From the NCBI GenBank assembly GCA_964529265.1, contig CAZGVW010000245.1:1-15957 (forward strand): a stretch of DNA of 15,957 bases. Reading direction: 5' to 3'. Both the position numbers and the translations under genes were made by a program. Below, one piece after another: positions 6,598-14,590 of this stretch (position 1 is the first letter of the stretch; every line of letters begins with the position of its first letter). The DNA comes from CAZGVW01 sp964529265. Lineage in GTDB: Bacteria; Planctomycetota; Phycisphaerae; Phycisphaerales; UBA1924. Below the pieces are notes generated by a model. The model had not been told where the DNA came from. It searched no databases and saw nothing but the letters and a program-made list of their open reading frames with translations.

Positions 6598-8076
6598 TTA
6601 CAACTCCCCCAGCGCCGTCACCACCGCATTCACCGTCTTCTTCGCGTCGCCGAACACCATCAGCGTGCCCGGCGCGATGAAGAGGTCGTTGTCCACGCCC
6701 GCGTATCCCGCGCCCATCGAGCGCTTCAGCACGAACACCGTGCGCGCCTTGTCCACGTCCAGAATCGGCATGCCGTAGATCGGGCTGCTCTTATCCGTCC
6801 GCGCCGCGGGGTTCACCACGTCGTTCGCGCCGATCACCATCACCGCGTCCGTCTGCTCGAACTCCTGGTTCGCCTGGTCGAGATCCAGCACCCTGTCGTA
6901 CGGAATATCCGCCTCCGCCAGCAGAATATTCATGTGCCCCGGCATCCGCCCCGCCACCGGATGCACCGCGAACAGCGTCTTCACGCCCTTCCGCTCCAGC
7001 GCATGCATGAGTTCGCGCACCGCGTGCTGCGCCTGCGCCACCGCCATGCCGTACCCCGGCACGATGATCACCTGCCGCGCCGAATCCAGAATGATCGCCA
7101 CGTCGTCCGCGTCCGCGCTCTTCACCACGCCCTTGGCGCTCGTCGTGCCCGCCGCGCCCGTCGAATCCGCCGTCCCCACGCCCGCGAACAGCACGTTCGC
7201 CAGCGAACGGTTCATCGCCTTGCACATGATCGCCGTGAGAATCAGCCCCGAAGCGCCCACCAGCGCCCCGCTCACGATCAGCGCCTTGTTGAAGATGATG
7301 AACCCCGTCGCCGCCGCGGCCAACCCCGAATAACTGTTGAGCAAGGACACCATCACCGGCATGTCGGCCCCGCCGATCGGGATCGTCAGCGTCACGCCGA
7401 GCACGAGCGCGATGAGCACGAGCAGCGCCAGCGCCCACCACGGCCCGCCCGCGCCCGTGAACGCCGCGATCAGCGCTGCGCTCAGCGCCAGCAACCCCAC
7501 GTTCACGATCACACCATTCGGAATCGGAACCGGCTTGCCGCTCAGCGCGCCGTGCAGCTTCCCCGCCGCGATGAGCGACCCCGTGAACGTCGCGCACCCG
7601 ATGAGCGCCGCCGCGCCGATCATCACCAGTTGCGCCGCGGGGCGCTCCACACCGGTCCCCGCCCCCATGCCGGCAAGATTCATCCACTCCGCCCCCGCCA
7701 CCAGCGCCGAAGCAATCCCGCCGAAGCCGTTCAGCATCGCCACCATCTGCGGCATCTGCGTCATCTGCACACGAACCGCCATCACCGCGCCGACGCCGCC
7801 GCCCACCACCATCGCCGCCAAGGCCCACACCAGTCCCGCTGGATTCGTCCCGATCACCGTCGCCAGAATCGCCAACAGCATCCCCAGCGCCGCCAGCCCG
7901 TTGCCCGCCCGCGCCGTCCGCGGCGAACTCAGCCGCTTCAGCCCCAGAATGAACAGAATCGCCGCGGCGAGATACGCCAGGTCGCGCGTCATCGTCAGCC
8001 AGCGCGAGGCGCCGCCCGCCGCGGCCATCACCGCCTCAGCGTGTTCCGGGGAAACGGTCGCCAGGAGCCAATCCAT
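6598..8076 (-). CDS. pntB: Proton-translocating NAD(P) transhydrogenase, beta subunit
   Basis: The product has 492 residues from the ATG at 8076 (MDWLLATVSP), preceded by GGGAGG at slightly long spacing (12 nt). A longer TTG start at 8112 would add an Arg-rich stretch and is less likely. The N-terminal two thirds form the membrane domain (dII), with many hydrophobic segments beginning YLAAAILFILGL. The C-terminal part is the NADP(H)-binding domain dIII: GYGMAVAQAQ (glycines 341 and 343), HPVAGRMPGHMNILLAEA, VMVIGANDVVNPAA, and KRSMGAGYAG followed by N-D-LF, all hallmarks of the family. With PntAA and PntAB it couples hydride transfer from NADH to NADP+ to inward proton flow, supplying NADPH. 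It is the last gene of the pntAA-pntAB-pntB operon, 71 bp after pntAB. Confidence 0.96.
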   Translation of the reverse strand: MDWLLATVSPEHAEAVMAAAGGASRWLTMTRDLAYLAAAILFILGLKRLSSPRTARAGNGLAALGMLLAILATVIGTNPAGLVWALAAMVVGGGVGAVMAVRVQMTQMPQMVAMLNGFGGIASALVAGAEWMNLAGMGAGTGVERPAAQLVMIGAAALIGCATFTGSLIAAGKLHGALSGKPVPIPNGVIVNVGLLALSAALIAAFTGAGGPWWALALLVLIALVLGVTLTIPIGGADMPVMVSLLNSYSGLAAAATGFIIFNKALIVSGALVGASGLILTAIMCKAMNRSLANVLFAGVGTADSTGAAGTTSAKGVVKSADADDVAIILDSARQVIIVPGYGMAVAQAQHAVRELMHALERKGVKTLFAVHPVAGRMPGHMNILLAEADIPYDRVLDLDQANQEFEQTDAVMVIGANDVVNPAARTDKSSPIYGMPILDVDKARTVFVLKRSMGAGYAGVDNDLFIAPGTLMVFGDAKKTVNAVVTALGEL

Positions 8077-8147
8077 GCTGATCGTCCGCCTCCCATGGCC
8101 GCGGCGTCGCAACCCGCGCGACGCCGCGCCGCCCGTTCACTCGCGCA

Positions 8148-8438
8148 TCACTTCCGCTTGAACATCTGCAGCATCCGGTCCGTCACCATGAAGCCGCCCA
8201 CCACGTTGATCATCGCGAACACGATCGCCAGCCCCGCCGCCGTCTGCGCCCACCACGAGGTCGCATCCGCGTGCAGCGCCGCCACCGCCAGCCCGCCCAC
8301 CACCGTGATCCCGCTGATCGCGTTGCTCCCGCTCATGAGCGGCGTGTGCAGCGTCTGCGGCACCTTCTTGATGATCTCCACGCCCACGAACAGCGCGAGC
8401 GCGAAGACGAAGAAACTCACGATCATCATCTCGCTCAC
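8148..8438 (-). CDS. pntAB: NAD(P) transhydrogenase alpha subunit part 2 (membrane segment)
   Basis: The product has 96 residues and three hydrophobic segments (IVSFFVFALALFVGVEII; AISGITVVGGLAVAAL; AAGLAIVFAMINVVGGFMV) plus the conserved PQTLHTPLMSGSNAISG and a basic end (VTDRMLQMFKRK). This is the membrane part that in E. coli is fused to the C-terminus of PntA but is separate in three-subunit enzymes such as that of Rhodospirillum rubrum. I set the start at the GTG at 8438. It overlaps the TGA of pntAA as GTGA (8435-8438) and has GGAGG seven bases upstream. A GTG at 8462 is in frame but would add only Gly-rich residues. The overlap implies translational coupling with pntAA. Confidence 0.93.
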   Translation of the reverse strand: MSEMMIVSFFVFALALFVGVEIIKKVPQTLHTPLMSGSNAISGITVVGGLAVAALHADATSWWAQTAAGLAIVFAMINVVGGFMVTDRMLQMFKRK

Positions 8439-9661
8439 GCCGCCGCCTCCTGCCCCGCGCACGCCGGAAGACCCGGAAGCCCCATCGCCTGCCGCGCCAT
8501 CCCGTTCACCACCTCGCCGCCGTGCGTCACCGCACTGCCCGCCAGCACGTCGTCTTCCATGTTCACCGCCAGTTCACCCTCCGGCGCCAGCAGTTCGATG
8601 AACGCCGCGGCATTCCGACTCAACATCAGGCTCGCCGCGGCCGGCGCCTGCGCCGGCAGATTCTTCGGCCCAAGAACGACCACGCCCCCGTGCTCCACAC
8701 GCTCGCCCGCCCGCGTGAGTTCGCAGTTTCCTCCCGCTTCCGCCGCCAGATCCACGATCACCGCGCCGCGCCGCATCCGCTCCACCATGTCGCGCCCGAT
8801 CAGCCGCGGCGCCGGCCGCCCCGGCACAAGCGCCGTTGTGATCACCACGTCCGACGCCGCCACGTGCGTCGCGAGCAGTTCGCGCTGCTTCCGCAGCGTC
8901 TCTTCCGATTGCTCCTTCGCGTAGCCCCCCGCCGTCTCGGAATCCGCGGTCTCCAGCGGCAGTTCGACGAACCGCGCGCCGAGGCTCAGGACCTGCTCCT
9001 TCGCCGCGGGCCGAACGTCATACGCCTCCACCACCGCGCCCAGCCGCCGGCACGTTGCGATCGCCTGCAACCCCGCCACGCCCGCGCCGATGATCAGCGC
9101 CTTCGCCGCGGTGAGCGTGCCCGCCGCGGTCATGAGCATCGGAAACAGCTTCGGCGACGCCTCCGCCGCGACCAGCGCCGCGCGATACCCCGCGATCGTG
9201 CTCATGCTCGAGAGCGCATCCACCACCTGCGCCCGTGTGATGCGCGGCACACAGTCGAACGAAAACGCCGTCACGCGCCGCTCCGCCAACGCGCGCACGA
9301 GGTCGGTGTTCCTCCACGGCTGCAGCGTGCTCAGCAGCGCCGCCCCCTCGCGCAGCGACGCGGCGCGCTCCGGCGAAGGCGCCTGCACGCACACGACAAG
9401 ATCGCACGAGCCCCACACCGCCTCGGCGCCTGATTCAATGGAAGCTCCGGCGCTTCGATAGGCGTCATCATCGTGGCCCGCCGCCATCCCGGCGCGGGAT
9501 TCCACAACGACCGCGACCTTCGGCGCCGTGTCCGCGCCCGGCGCCGCGCCGTCCTTGCTCTTCTTCGGCGCGCCGAGCGCGATCAGCCGCTTCAGCGTCT
9601 CGGGAACGATGGCGACGCGCGTCTCGCCCTCGTGAACTTCCCGCACCACGCCGATCCGCAT
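8435..9661 (-). CDS. pntAA: NAD(P) transhydrogenase alpha subunit part 1 (NAD-binding)
   Basis: The product has 408 residues from an ATG at 9661 with GGAG eight bases upstream. It starts with the alanine-dehydrogenase/transhydrogenase pattern MRIGVVREVHEGETRVAIVP. The NAD-binding domain has GAGVAGLQA (Gly192-x-Gly194-x-x-Gly197) and EAYDVRPA, whose Asp should bind the adenosine ribose. SSMSTIAGYRAAL, GGYAKEQSEE and VVITTALVPGRPAP are further family marks. This soluble dI domain binds NAD(H) on the cytoplasmic face and passes hydride to dIII of PntB. An unusual insertion of about 17 residues (KKSKDGAAPGAD region, residues 33-48) sits before the VVVESRAG strand. It is the first gene of the operon. 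A TAGACT box at 9715-9720 (minus) could be the -10, but I see no convincing -35 in front of it. Confidence 0.95.
   Translation of the reverse strand: MRIGVVREVHEGETRVAIVPETLKRLIALGAPKKSKDGAAPGADTAPKVAVVVESRAGMAAGHDDDAYRSAGASIESGAEAVWGSCDLVVCVQAPSPERAASLREGAALLSTLQPWRNTDLVRALAERRVTAFSFDCVPRITRAQVVDALSSMSTIAGYRAALVAAEASPKLFPMLMTAAGTLTAAKALIIGAGVAGLQAIATCRRLGAVVEAYDVRPAAKEQVLSLGARFVELPLETADSETAGGYAKEQSEETLRKQRELLATHVAASDVVITTALVPGRPAPRLIGRDMVERMRRGAVIVDLAAEAGGNCELTRAGERVEHGGVVVLGPKNLPAQAPAAASLMLSRNAAAFIELLAPEGELAVNMEDDVLAGSAVTHGGEVVNGMARQAMGLPGLPACAGQEAAA
8444..8452 (-). promoter_or_regulatory. Ribosome-binding site that fixes the pntAB start
   Basis: On the minus strand GCAGGAGG lies within the last codons of pntAA, with seven bases between GGAGG and the GTG at 8438. 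It supports this start over the upstream GTG at 8462. Confidence 0.7.
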
Positions 9662-9785
9662 GAGCGCCGCTCCGCCGCGCCGCGCTCCCGCGCGCCGCTG
9701 AACTCAGAGCGCGCAGTCTAACGCCGCGGCGGGCCCGATGCCCGGTCCGCTCCGGCGGCTCCTCATGCTTCGAACGCCGCGGACC

Positions 9786-10496
9786 TCAGCCCGCGCACGG
9801 CCCCCACGACCCCAGCACCGTCGCAAGGTCCGAACTGTTCACCGTTCCGTCCAGGTTGATGTCCGCCGTCGGATCATCCGTGTTCCAACTGCCCAGAATG
9901 ATCGCCAGGTCGCTGCTCGTCACCGCGCCGTCGCCATCGAGATCAGCGGGGCAGAAGTTCGGATCCAGCATCACCGCGCCCTGCACGCGCACGCGCGTGA
10001 TCGTCACCGTTTGCACGCCGAACGGGAAGCCGAGATCGACCGTCGCCGTGCCCAGCACAATGTCCGTCAGCGAGAGATGCCCGAACCCCGATGCGTCGAG
10101 CACAAGCGCCAGCGTCCCCGCGAACGTCGTCGGCTCCGGCGGCTCGGGGAAGATCAGGGGCAGGTCCACCAGCGTCTGCGGCAGCGGGCCGGGGAACGGC
10201 GCCGCGAACACACGGAACTCCTTCGGGATCTCGTTCGTCACGTTGAGCGGGCCGAGTTCAAGCCCGCCGGCGAGACGCACGTTCACGTCCAGCCGCGTCA
10301 ACTCCACCATGCTCTCATAGCGCGGCGCGCCCGAGCTCACCGCCGTGGGTGAATCCCAGAACACGTCATCGCCCTCGGTGGCTTCATCGAAGGTCCACTG
10401 CACCGGAGCGCCCGCGTGCGCGGCGACTCCCGCGGCCAACACCGCGCCCGCGGCGCCACACCGGGCCGCGCTCTGAACCGTGTGACGAATCGTCAT
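9786..10496 (-). CDS. Secreted protein of unknown function with a C-terminal dockerin-like repeat
   Basis: The product has 236 residues. The ATG at 10496 is preceded by AGAGGGAG at good spacing. A signal peptide (CGAAGAVLAAGVAAHAGA) covers roughly residues 1-30. The middle part (about 30-180) is rich in beta-type sequence, begins PVQWTFDEATEGDDVFWDSP, and matches no family I know. Residues 182-236 are a dockerin-like pair, DLDGDGAVTSSDLAIILGSW and DINLDGTVNSSDLATVLGSW, between two cysteines (CPAD and PCAG) that could form a disulphide. Calcium binding by the DxDGDG loops is inferred from the family. The protein is probably exported and fixed at or outside the cell surface like the other two dockerin-tailed products of this window. 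It appears to be a single-gene transcript from the promoter at 10630-10658. Confidence 0.85.
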   Translation of the reverse strand: MTIRHTVQSAARCGAAGAVLAAGVAAHAGAPVQWTFDEATEGDDVFWDSPTAVSSGAPRYESMVELTRLDVNVRLAGGLELGPLNVTNEIPKEFRVFAAPFPGPLPQTLVDLPLIFPEPPEPTTFAGTLALVLDASGFGHLSLTDIVLGTATVDLGFPFGVQTVTITRVRVQGAVMLDPNFCPADLDGDGAVTSSDLAIILGSWNTDDPTADINLDGTVNSSDLATVLGSWGPCAG

Positions 10497-10629
10497 GACT
10501 GGATCTCCCTCTCAGTGTTCCGGCAATCCCGCTCCGGCCATTGCCGCCGCCCTTCCCACCAACCTGAAGGGCGGGGCAGCCGCGTCGGCGGCGCCGAGCC
10601 CGGCGCGCACGCAAACCGCGGCCAAGCCG

Positions 10630-10658
10630 AAACTACCGGCAGGCGCCCCCCGGATCAA
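10630..10658 (-). promoter_or_regulatory. Candidate sigma70 promoter for the 236-residue secreted protein
   Basis: On the minus strand TTGATC (10653-10658), a 17-bp spacer and TAGTTT (10630-10635) give a plausible promoter. The predicted start near 10623 leaves a leader of about 125 nt. The TAG-type -10 box resembles that of the nearby tRNA promoter. Confidence 0.5.
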
Positions 10659-10767
10659 GGGTTGAATCGGACACACCCCCCGAGCCGCCCGCCCGACCCG
10701 CGCGGCAGGCCCGAAAACCCGCTTTCCCGGCCCGCCAACGGGCGCCGCCGCCCCCGCCGCCGCGGCG

Positions 10768-10796
10768 TTGTTCCCCCTTCCGGGGGCGGCTAGAGT
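10768..10796 (+). promoter_or_regulatory. Sigma70-like promoter of the tRNA gene
   Basis: TTGTTC (10768-10773), a 17-bp spacer and TAGAGT (10791-10796) stand 17 bp before the tRNA. Transcription would start near 10803-10805. The spacer contains a perfect 5-bp inverted repeat (CCCCC at 10773-10777, GGGGG at 10782-10786). Confidence 0.65.
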
Positions 10797-10813
10797 GCGT
10801 GCCCGGAATCCGC

Positions 10814-10887
10814 GGCGATGTAGCTCAGCTGGTTAGAGCGGGGGATTCATAAACCCCAGGTCGGCGGTTCGAGTCCGCCCATCGCCA
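10814..10887 (+). tRNA. tRNA-Met (anticodon CAU); tRNA-Ile2 not excluded
   Basis: The full cloverleaf can be drawn: acceptor GGCGATG with CATCGCC (10814-10820, 10880-10886), D arm GCTC/GAGC with AGCTGGTTA, anticodon stem GGGGA/ACCCC with loop TTCATAA and anticodon CAT at 10848-10850, variable loop AGGTC, T arm GGCGG/CCGCC with TTCGAGT, and discriminator A at 10887. CCA is not encoded. Acceptor pair G1-C72 excludes initiator tRNA, which has an unpaired first position in bacteria. A CAU anticodon is also used by tRNA-Ile2 after lysidine modification; elongator Met is the simpler call. Oddly, the last pair of the anticodon stem is an A-A mismatch (A10845 with A10853). Confidence 0.93.
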
Positions 10888-10925
10888 CTTTCGGCGGCGC
10901 TGAAGGGCGTCGCGTCGGATGAATG

Positions 10926-10961
10926 AAAACGCCCGCCGCGGTTGTTCGCGGCGGGCGTTTT
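10926..10961. terminator. Bidirectional intrinsic terminator between the tRNA and the protease gene
   Basis: A perfect 15-bp inverted repeat (AAAACGCCCGCCGCG at 10926-10940 and its complement at 10947-10961) encloses the loop GTTGTT. On the plus strand it ends in a T-run, and on the minus strand the complement of AAAA gives a second one. It can therefore stop both the tRNA transcript and the convergent protease transcript, whose stop codon is at 11006. Confidence 0.92.
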
Positions 10962-11005
10962 TGTTCTGCGGTCGGGCGTTTTCCGGTCGGCGAATCCGTC
11001 CCGGC

Positions 11006-14000
11006 CTAAGGGCAGGGGCCCCAGGCGCCGAGGAGCAGGGCCATGTCGGGGGCGCCGACGCCGCCGTCGCCGTCGAGGTCCGCCGGCGCGCCGGGGGCGG
11101 GGCCCCAGGCGCCGAGCAGGAGCGCGGCGTCCGCGGCGCCGACGGCGCCATCGCCATCGAGATCGCCGGGGCAGGATTTCTTCACCGGCTCGCACGCGAC
11201 GAACGAAACATCGAGGTCATCGATCGCGGCTTCCACGATCTGCGCCGTGCCGGTGTCGGACGCGACGAAGCGCAGTCGCATCTGCGACGTGGGGCTGATG
11301 ACATCCGATACGCGCGCTTCGAAGCGGTTCCATCCGCCGAAGACGTCGCCGGTGGGGCCGACGGTTTCGAGGTTGGTCCACGACGAGCCGCCGTCGTTCG
11401 AGATATCGATCACGAAGGTATCGGAGCCGGGCGTGCCGGTGGTCGTGTTCGCGAACCAGCGCTGGTAGGAGAGGATTCCGTTCGGCGAATCGGACATATC
11501 GAAGACGGGCGAGGTGAGCGTCGTTGCGCCCCCGTCCACATCCTGCGAGCCGACGGCGCCGCCGGCCGGACCCTGTCCGGTGACCCAGCAGTTGACGCCG
11601 GGATCGGCGGTGGTGTCGTTCTCAGGCTGCGCGGTGGTGCCGTTGGGATCGACGCGCACCCACACGCCGGTGGTCGCCGTATCGCCGGGCGCGCCGACGG
11701 CCCAGCCAAGATCCGCTTCGAGGTCGTCGGTGTAGGCGACTTCGACTTCGCCGATCTCGAACGTGAAGACGTTGCCGGGTGCGCCGGGGGGCGAGGTGCG
11801 CTGGCCGCTCTCGACGCTCTCGGCGGACACATAGAACTCCGGCACGTCGCCGCAGTTCACGAGCGGCAGCGTGGCGAGGTACGCCGTTCCGCCGAGGGGC
11901 GCGAGCGGCACGGAGATGTACGAGTTGCCGTCGAGGCGGAAGTGCAGCGTCTCGCTGCCCGGGACGAGCGTTTCATCGCGCGGATTCACGGTGACATCGA
12001 ACGACACTTCAGCCCCGGGCGCCGTGAGGCCGGGCAGGTTCGCCGCGGCAATGCTGAGCGACGCCGGGCCCGTCGAGACTTCGCCGGTGGCGACGAGCGC
12101 GAAGCCCTGCGTCTCCTGGTTCACGGCGGCGCCGACGATGCGCACCGTCCACGAGCCGACTTCAGGCGCCGCAACGAGCACCTGCTCGACGTTGTTGCGC
12201 GCATCCTTCGTTCCGCCGGTGGCGGAGACGCCGCCGGAGAAGACGTTGCCGAGATACGTGCTGCCGGAGGGCGAGACGACCTCGAGGTCGAGATCGTTCA
12301 CAGGCGCGAGGCCGGCGCCGGACGCCGCGGGGACGTCGGTGAACACCATGGTCACCTTGAGCGGTTCGCCCGAGCCGAGCACATTCACGGTGTACTCGGT
12401 GGTTTCGCTGGTGCTCATGCCATCAGCGTTGCGCACGTCGTAGACGATCAGGGCGCGGGCATCGTTCTCGAAGTAGAGCGCGTTGTCGGCGAGCACGCGG
12501 CCCCAGCCTTCGCTGTTGCTCGGATAGCCCGCGATGCCGGTCATGTCCACGGTCGAGTTGAGCAGCGCGGCCTTGACGAGCGCGCCGGTCGGAATGAACG
12601 CATCGGAAGGGTTGGCGGCGCCGCCGGGGTAGAAGCCATCCTCGAAGTACTGCCGCACGAGCATGGCCGTGCCGGCGACGGCGGGGCACGCCATGGAGGT
12701 GCCCGTGCTGGCGTTGGTTCCGCACGCCGTGCTGGACGAGGCGGAGATGGTGCTGCATCCCGGGGCGTAGATCTCCGGCTTGCGGCGCTGATCGCTGGTC
12801 GGGCCGGTTCCGCCCGAGCAGTGGTTGTTCTGGCTGGGCGCATCCTGCGAAGCGCCGACCGCCACGACATTCTTCGCGTTCTCCGGATTCTTCAGCGTGC
12901 TCGTGTTCGTGACGGCGAAGAGCACGAGGCCATCCTCGAAGTTGCGCGAGTAGACGTCGATGCCGCGGCAGAGGCTGTCGTAGGACGTGGTGCCGTCGTT
13001 GCCCCAGGAGTTGGTGTGCACGCGTGCGCCCTGGTTGTGGTGCAGCGTGAGGGCGTTGACCATCGCCGTCTCGTTGAACGAGGGCGTCGAGCCGTACACC
13101 AGTTTGCCGCCGTACGCCACGCCGCGGAGGTTCACATCGCCGCCGCCGGAATCACCGACGCAGGTGCCCGCGACGTGCGTGCCGTGGCTGCCCGAGCCGA
13201 GCGACGTGTTGTAGGCGAGGATCTTGCGGTGCGTGGGGCCGATCGGGTTGGTGTCGGAGAACGCGCAGTGGTTGGAGTTGACCTTGGAATCGAGGATGCC
13301 GATCACCTGGCCTTCGCCGTGGATGCCGCGGTCCCACACCGGCGTGGCGTTGGTGACGTTGCTCTGCACGATCCAGCGATTCGTCCCGTTGCGGAACGTG
13401 ATCTCCGGCGATTCTTCGATGTACTCGACCGATTTGCCCTGCGCCATGACCGGCAGGTCGGCGTAGTTCATGATGGCGGTGAGGACGGTGTTGCCGCCGA
13501 TCTTCGTGCGGTGCGTGACGCGCGAGGCGGGCAGCGCGTTGATCTGCTCGACGATGCCCATCGCCTCGAGCGCATCTGCATCTTCGAACAGCGTGATGAC
13601 GACCGCGCCCTGGCCCTTGGCCTGGAGCGCGAGCCGCTCCGGCTCGGTGAACGCGCGGCGGTTCAGTTCAGGATCGAGTTTCCAGCCATTCTCATAGGCG
13701 CCGTGCCAGCGGACGAAATCGAGGGCCGCAGCCGCGGCGGGGTCGGCCTGGTCCATCCGGACGATGAACGCGTTGGCGGGCAGGTAGGCGCCGACCTTGA
13801 CGCCCGCGGCGGCGAGCCGTGCGCGGCGGTCGGGGGTCATCGGGCCATCGAGATGAATGACGAAGCGCTGGTTCCCCGACTGCGGGCCGGCGATCGCGGC
13901 CAGGCCGGCCTTCGGCGCCGCGAGATCGAGAACGCCCGTCTTGAGATGGAGGGCGTTGGCTTCAATGGGCGCCGGGGCATTGTCCAGCCCCACGCCGGCC

Positions 14001-14125
14001 GGCGGCGCCGCCATGGCTGCGCCCGCCGCGGTGAGCAACGCGGCAAGCGTGACCGACGCGATGGTCATGCCCGCGGCGTGATTGAACTTCGATCGACCTG
14101 GACCGAACGTGCTCGAGTCATCCAC
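11006..14125 (-). CDS. Secreted subtilisin-like serine protease (S8, Kp43-like) with a dockerin-like tail
   Basis: The product has 1039 residues from a GTG at 14125, chosen because AGGAG (14133-14137) lies seven bases upstream; a GTG at 14185 is in frame but lacks such a site. A hydrophobic signal (MTIASVTLAALLTAAGAAMA) ends near residue 39. A propeptide-like region of about 200 residues follows. The S8 catalytic set is complete: Asp279 (VIGILDSKVNSNH), His314 (SHGTHVAGT), oxyanion Asn407 (FAVTN) and Ser477 (GTSMACPAVAG). The spacing is close to subtilisin. A beta-barrel after the catalytic domain (VTMVFTDVPAA, PVNDLDLEVVSPSG) resembles Kp43-type proteases. Then come an Ig-like and a jelly-roll-like segment (SDTFVIDISNDGGSSW), and finally two dockerin-like repeats ending LLGAWG, closed by cysteines. 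It should cleave proteins outside the cell, perhaps for nutrient gain. It is transcribed alone, convergent with the tRNA. Confidence 0.94.
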   Translation of the reverse strand: MDDSSTFGPGRSKFNHAAGMTIASVTLAALLTAAGAAMAAPPAGVGLDNAPAPIEANALHLKTGVLDLAAPKAGLAAIAGPQSGNQRFVIHLDGPMTPDRRARLAAAGVKVGAYLPANAFIVRMDQADPAAAAALDFVRWHGAYENGWKLDPELNRRAFTEPERLALQAKGQGAVVITLFEDADALEAMGIVEQINALPASRVTHRTKIGGNTVLTAIMNYADLPVMAQGKSVEYIEESPEITFRNGTNRWIVQSNVTNATPVWDRGIHGEGQVIGILDSKVNSNHCAFSDTNPIGPTHRKILAYNTSLGSGSHGTHVAGTCVGDSGGGDVNLRGVAYGGKLVYGSTPSFNETAMVNALTLHHNQGARVHTNSWGNDGTTSYDSLCRGIDVYSRNFEDGLVLFAVTNTSTLKNPENAKNVVAVGASQDAPSQNNHCSGGTGPTSDQRRKPEIYAPGCSTISASSSTACGTNASTGTSMACPAVAGTAMLVRQYFEDGFYPGGAANPSDAFIPTGALVKAALLNSTVDMTGIAGYPSNSEGWGRVLADNALYFENDARALIVYDVRNADGMSTSETTEYTVNVLGSGEPLKVTMVFTDVPAASGAGLAPVNDLDLEVVSPSGSTYLGNVFSGGVSATGGTKDARNNVEQVLVAAPEVGSWTVRIVGAAVNQETQGFALVATGEVSTGPASLSIAAANLPGLTAPGAEVSFDVTVNPRDETLVPGSETLHFRLDGNSYISVPLAPLGGTAYLATLPLVNCGDVPEFYVSAESVESGQRTSPPGAPGNVFTFEIGEVEVAYTDDLEADLGWAVGAPGDTATTGVWVRVDPNGTTAQPENDTTADPGVNCWVTGQGPAGGAVGSQDVDGGATTLTSPVFDMSDSPNGILSYQRWFANTTTGTPGSDTFVIDISNDGGSSWTNLETVGPTGDVFGGWNRFEARVSDVISPTSQMRLRFVASDTGTAQIVEAAIDDLDVSFVACEPVKKSCPGDLDGDGAVGAADAALLLGAWGPAPGAPADLDGDGGVGAPDMALLLGAWGPCP

Positions 14126-14132
14126 GATTCGT

Positions 14133-14137
14133 CTCCT
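14133..14137 (-). promoter_or_regulatory. Ribosome-binding site that fixes the protease start
   Basis: AGGAG on the minus strand, seven bases before the GTG at 14125. It decides for this start and excludes the 20 extra residues of the longer frame. Confidence 0.75.
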
Positions 14138-14577
14138 GCCTTGTATTTGAGTGTGTCTCGCCTTCGTCACTTGCCAATGCCGCACCCGACGGCGCCTGTG
14201 AGGCCGGTGTCATGCCGGCTCGCTGAGCCGCAGCGGGGTGGTTGCCACTCCCGGGCGCGGACGATGGCCCTCGCCCACGTTCAACTCAGCCCGGTTTCGC
14301 CGATTGCTTCCATCTGCCGCCGCGTCGGCCTCTCGGATCCTCTCAGTCCGAAAGTGTAGTGAGGGTGGGGGCGTTCGCCGCGCAGAATTCGCCCATTCTG
14401 CGAAAGGAAGGCAGGAATCCCGAACAGACACCTGAACAGGTGGGTCGGGCTCGGGACAGCCCCGGTGGGCCCCGGACGGCGTTCTTGCCGGGACGCGCGC
14501 GCTGGCTGAACGCGATCTTTGCATTGCGAGGGTATTTCTCCGCCGGGCGGTGTGTCGGGCCTAGTCTTCACATGGTT

Positions 14578-14583
14578 AAGGAG
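14578..14583 (+). promoter_or_regulatory. Ribosome-binding site that fixes the response-regulator start
   Basis: AAGGAG seven bases before the GTG at 14591. It decides against the 24-codon longer frame, which begins at 14519. Confidence 0.75.
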
Positions 14584-14590
14584 CGATCGC

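Larger units (their letters stand above)
10497..10813. other. Intergenic region with two diverging promoters
   Basis: This 317-bp stretch holds the leader of the 236-residue secreted protein (minus) and the tRNA promoter (plus), both described separately. The rest is very G+C rich with short hairpin-forming runs, for example GCCCG-CCAA-CGGGC near 10731-10744. I see no further gene. Confidence 0.5.
14126..14590. other. Divergent intergenic region with two palindromes
   Basis: This 465-bp region separates the protease (minus) and response-regulator (plus) genes. It holds a perfect 8-bp inverted repeat CGCAGAAT-TCGCCC-ATTCTGCG (14381-14402) and a perfect 6-bp one CACCTG-AA-CAGGTG (14429-14442). 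The second overlaps a direct repeat of GAACAG (14422-14427 and 14434-14439). These could be operators, possibly for the adjacent regulator. A TAGTCT at 14562-14567 could be a -10 for the regulator gene, and TTGGCA with CACACT (minus, 14172-14177 and about 14150-14155) a weak promoter for the protease. No gene is supported here. Confidence 0.4.

Noticed and set aside
6127..8601. Long plus-strand frame over pntB, pntAB and the repeat block
   Set aside because: The product is Arg/His/Pro-rich low complexity. The opposite strand encodes clear transhydrogenase subunits.
9690..9714. GCGCGC inverted repeat downstream of the 236-residue protein gene as a terminator
   Set aside because: The stem is only six self-complementary bases with a 13-nt loop and no T-run; chance is likely in DNA of this G+C content.
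10814..10887. Initiator tRNA-fMet
   Set aside because: The first acceptor pair is a normal G-C, and the anticodon stem lacks the three G-C pairs in the positions typical of initiators next to the loop.
10919..14359. Very long plus-strand frame opposite the protease gene
   Set aside because: It is antisense to a protease with a complete catalytic triad. Its product is Gly/Arg/Ala-rich with no motif, as expected for the mirror frame of G+C-rich coding DNA, and it begins inside the terminator hairpin.
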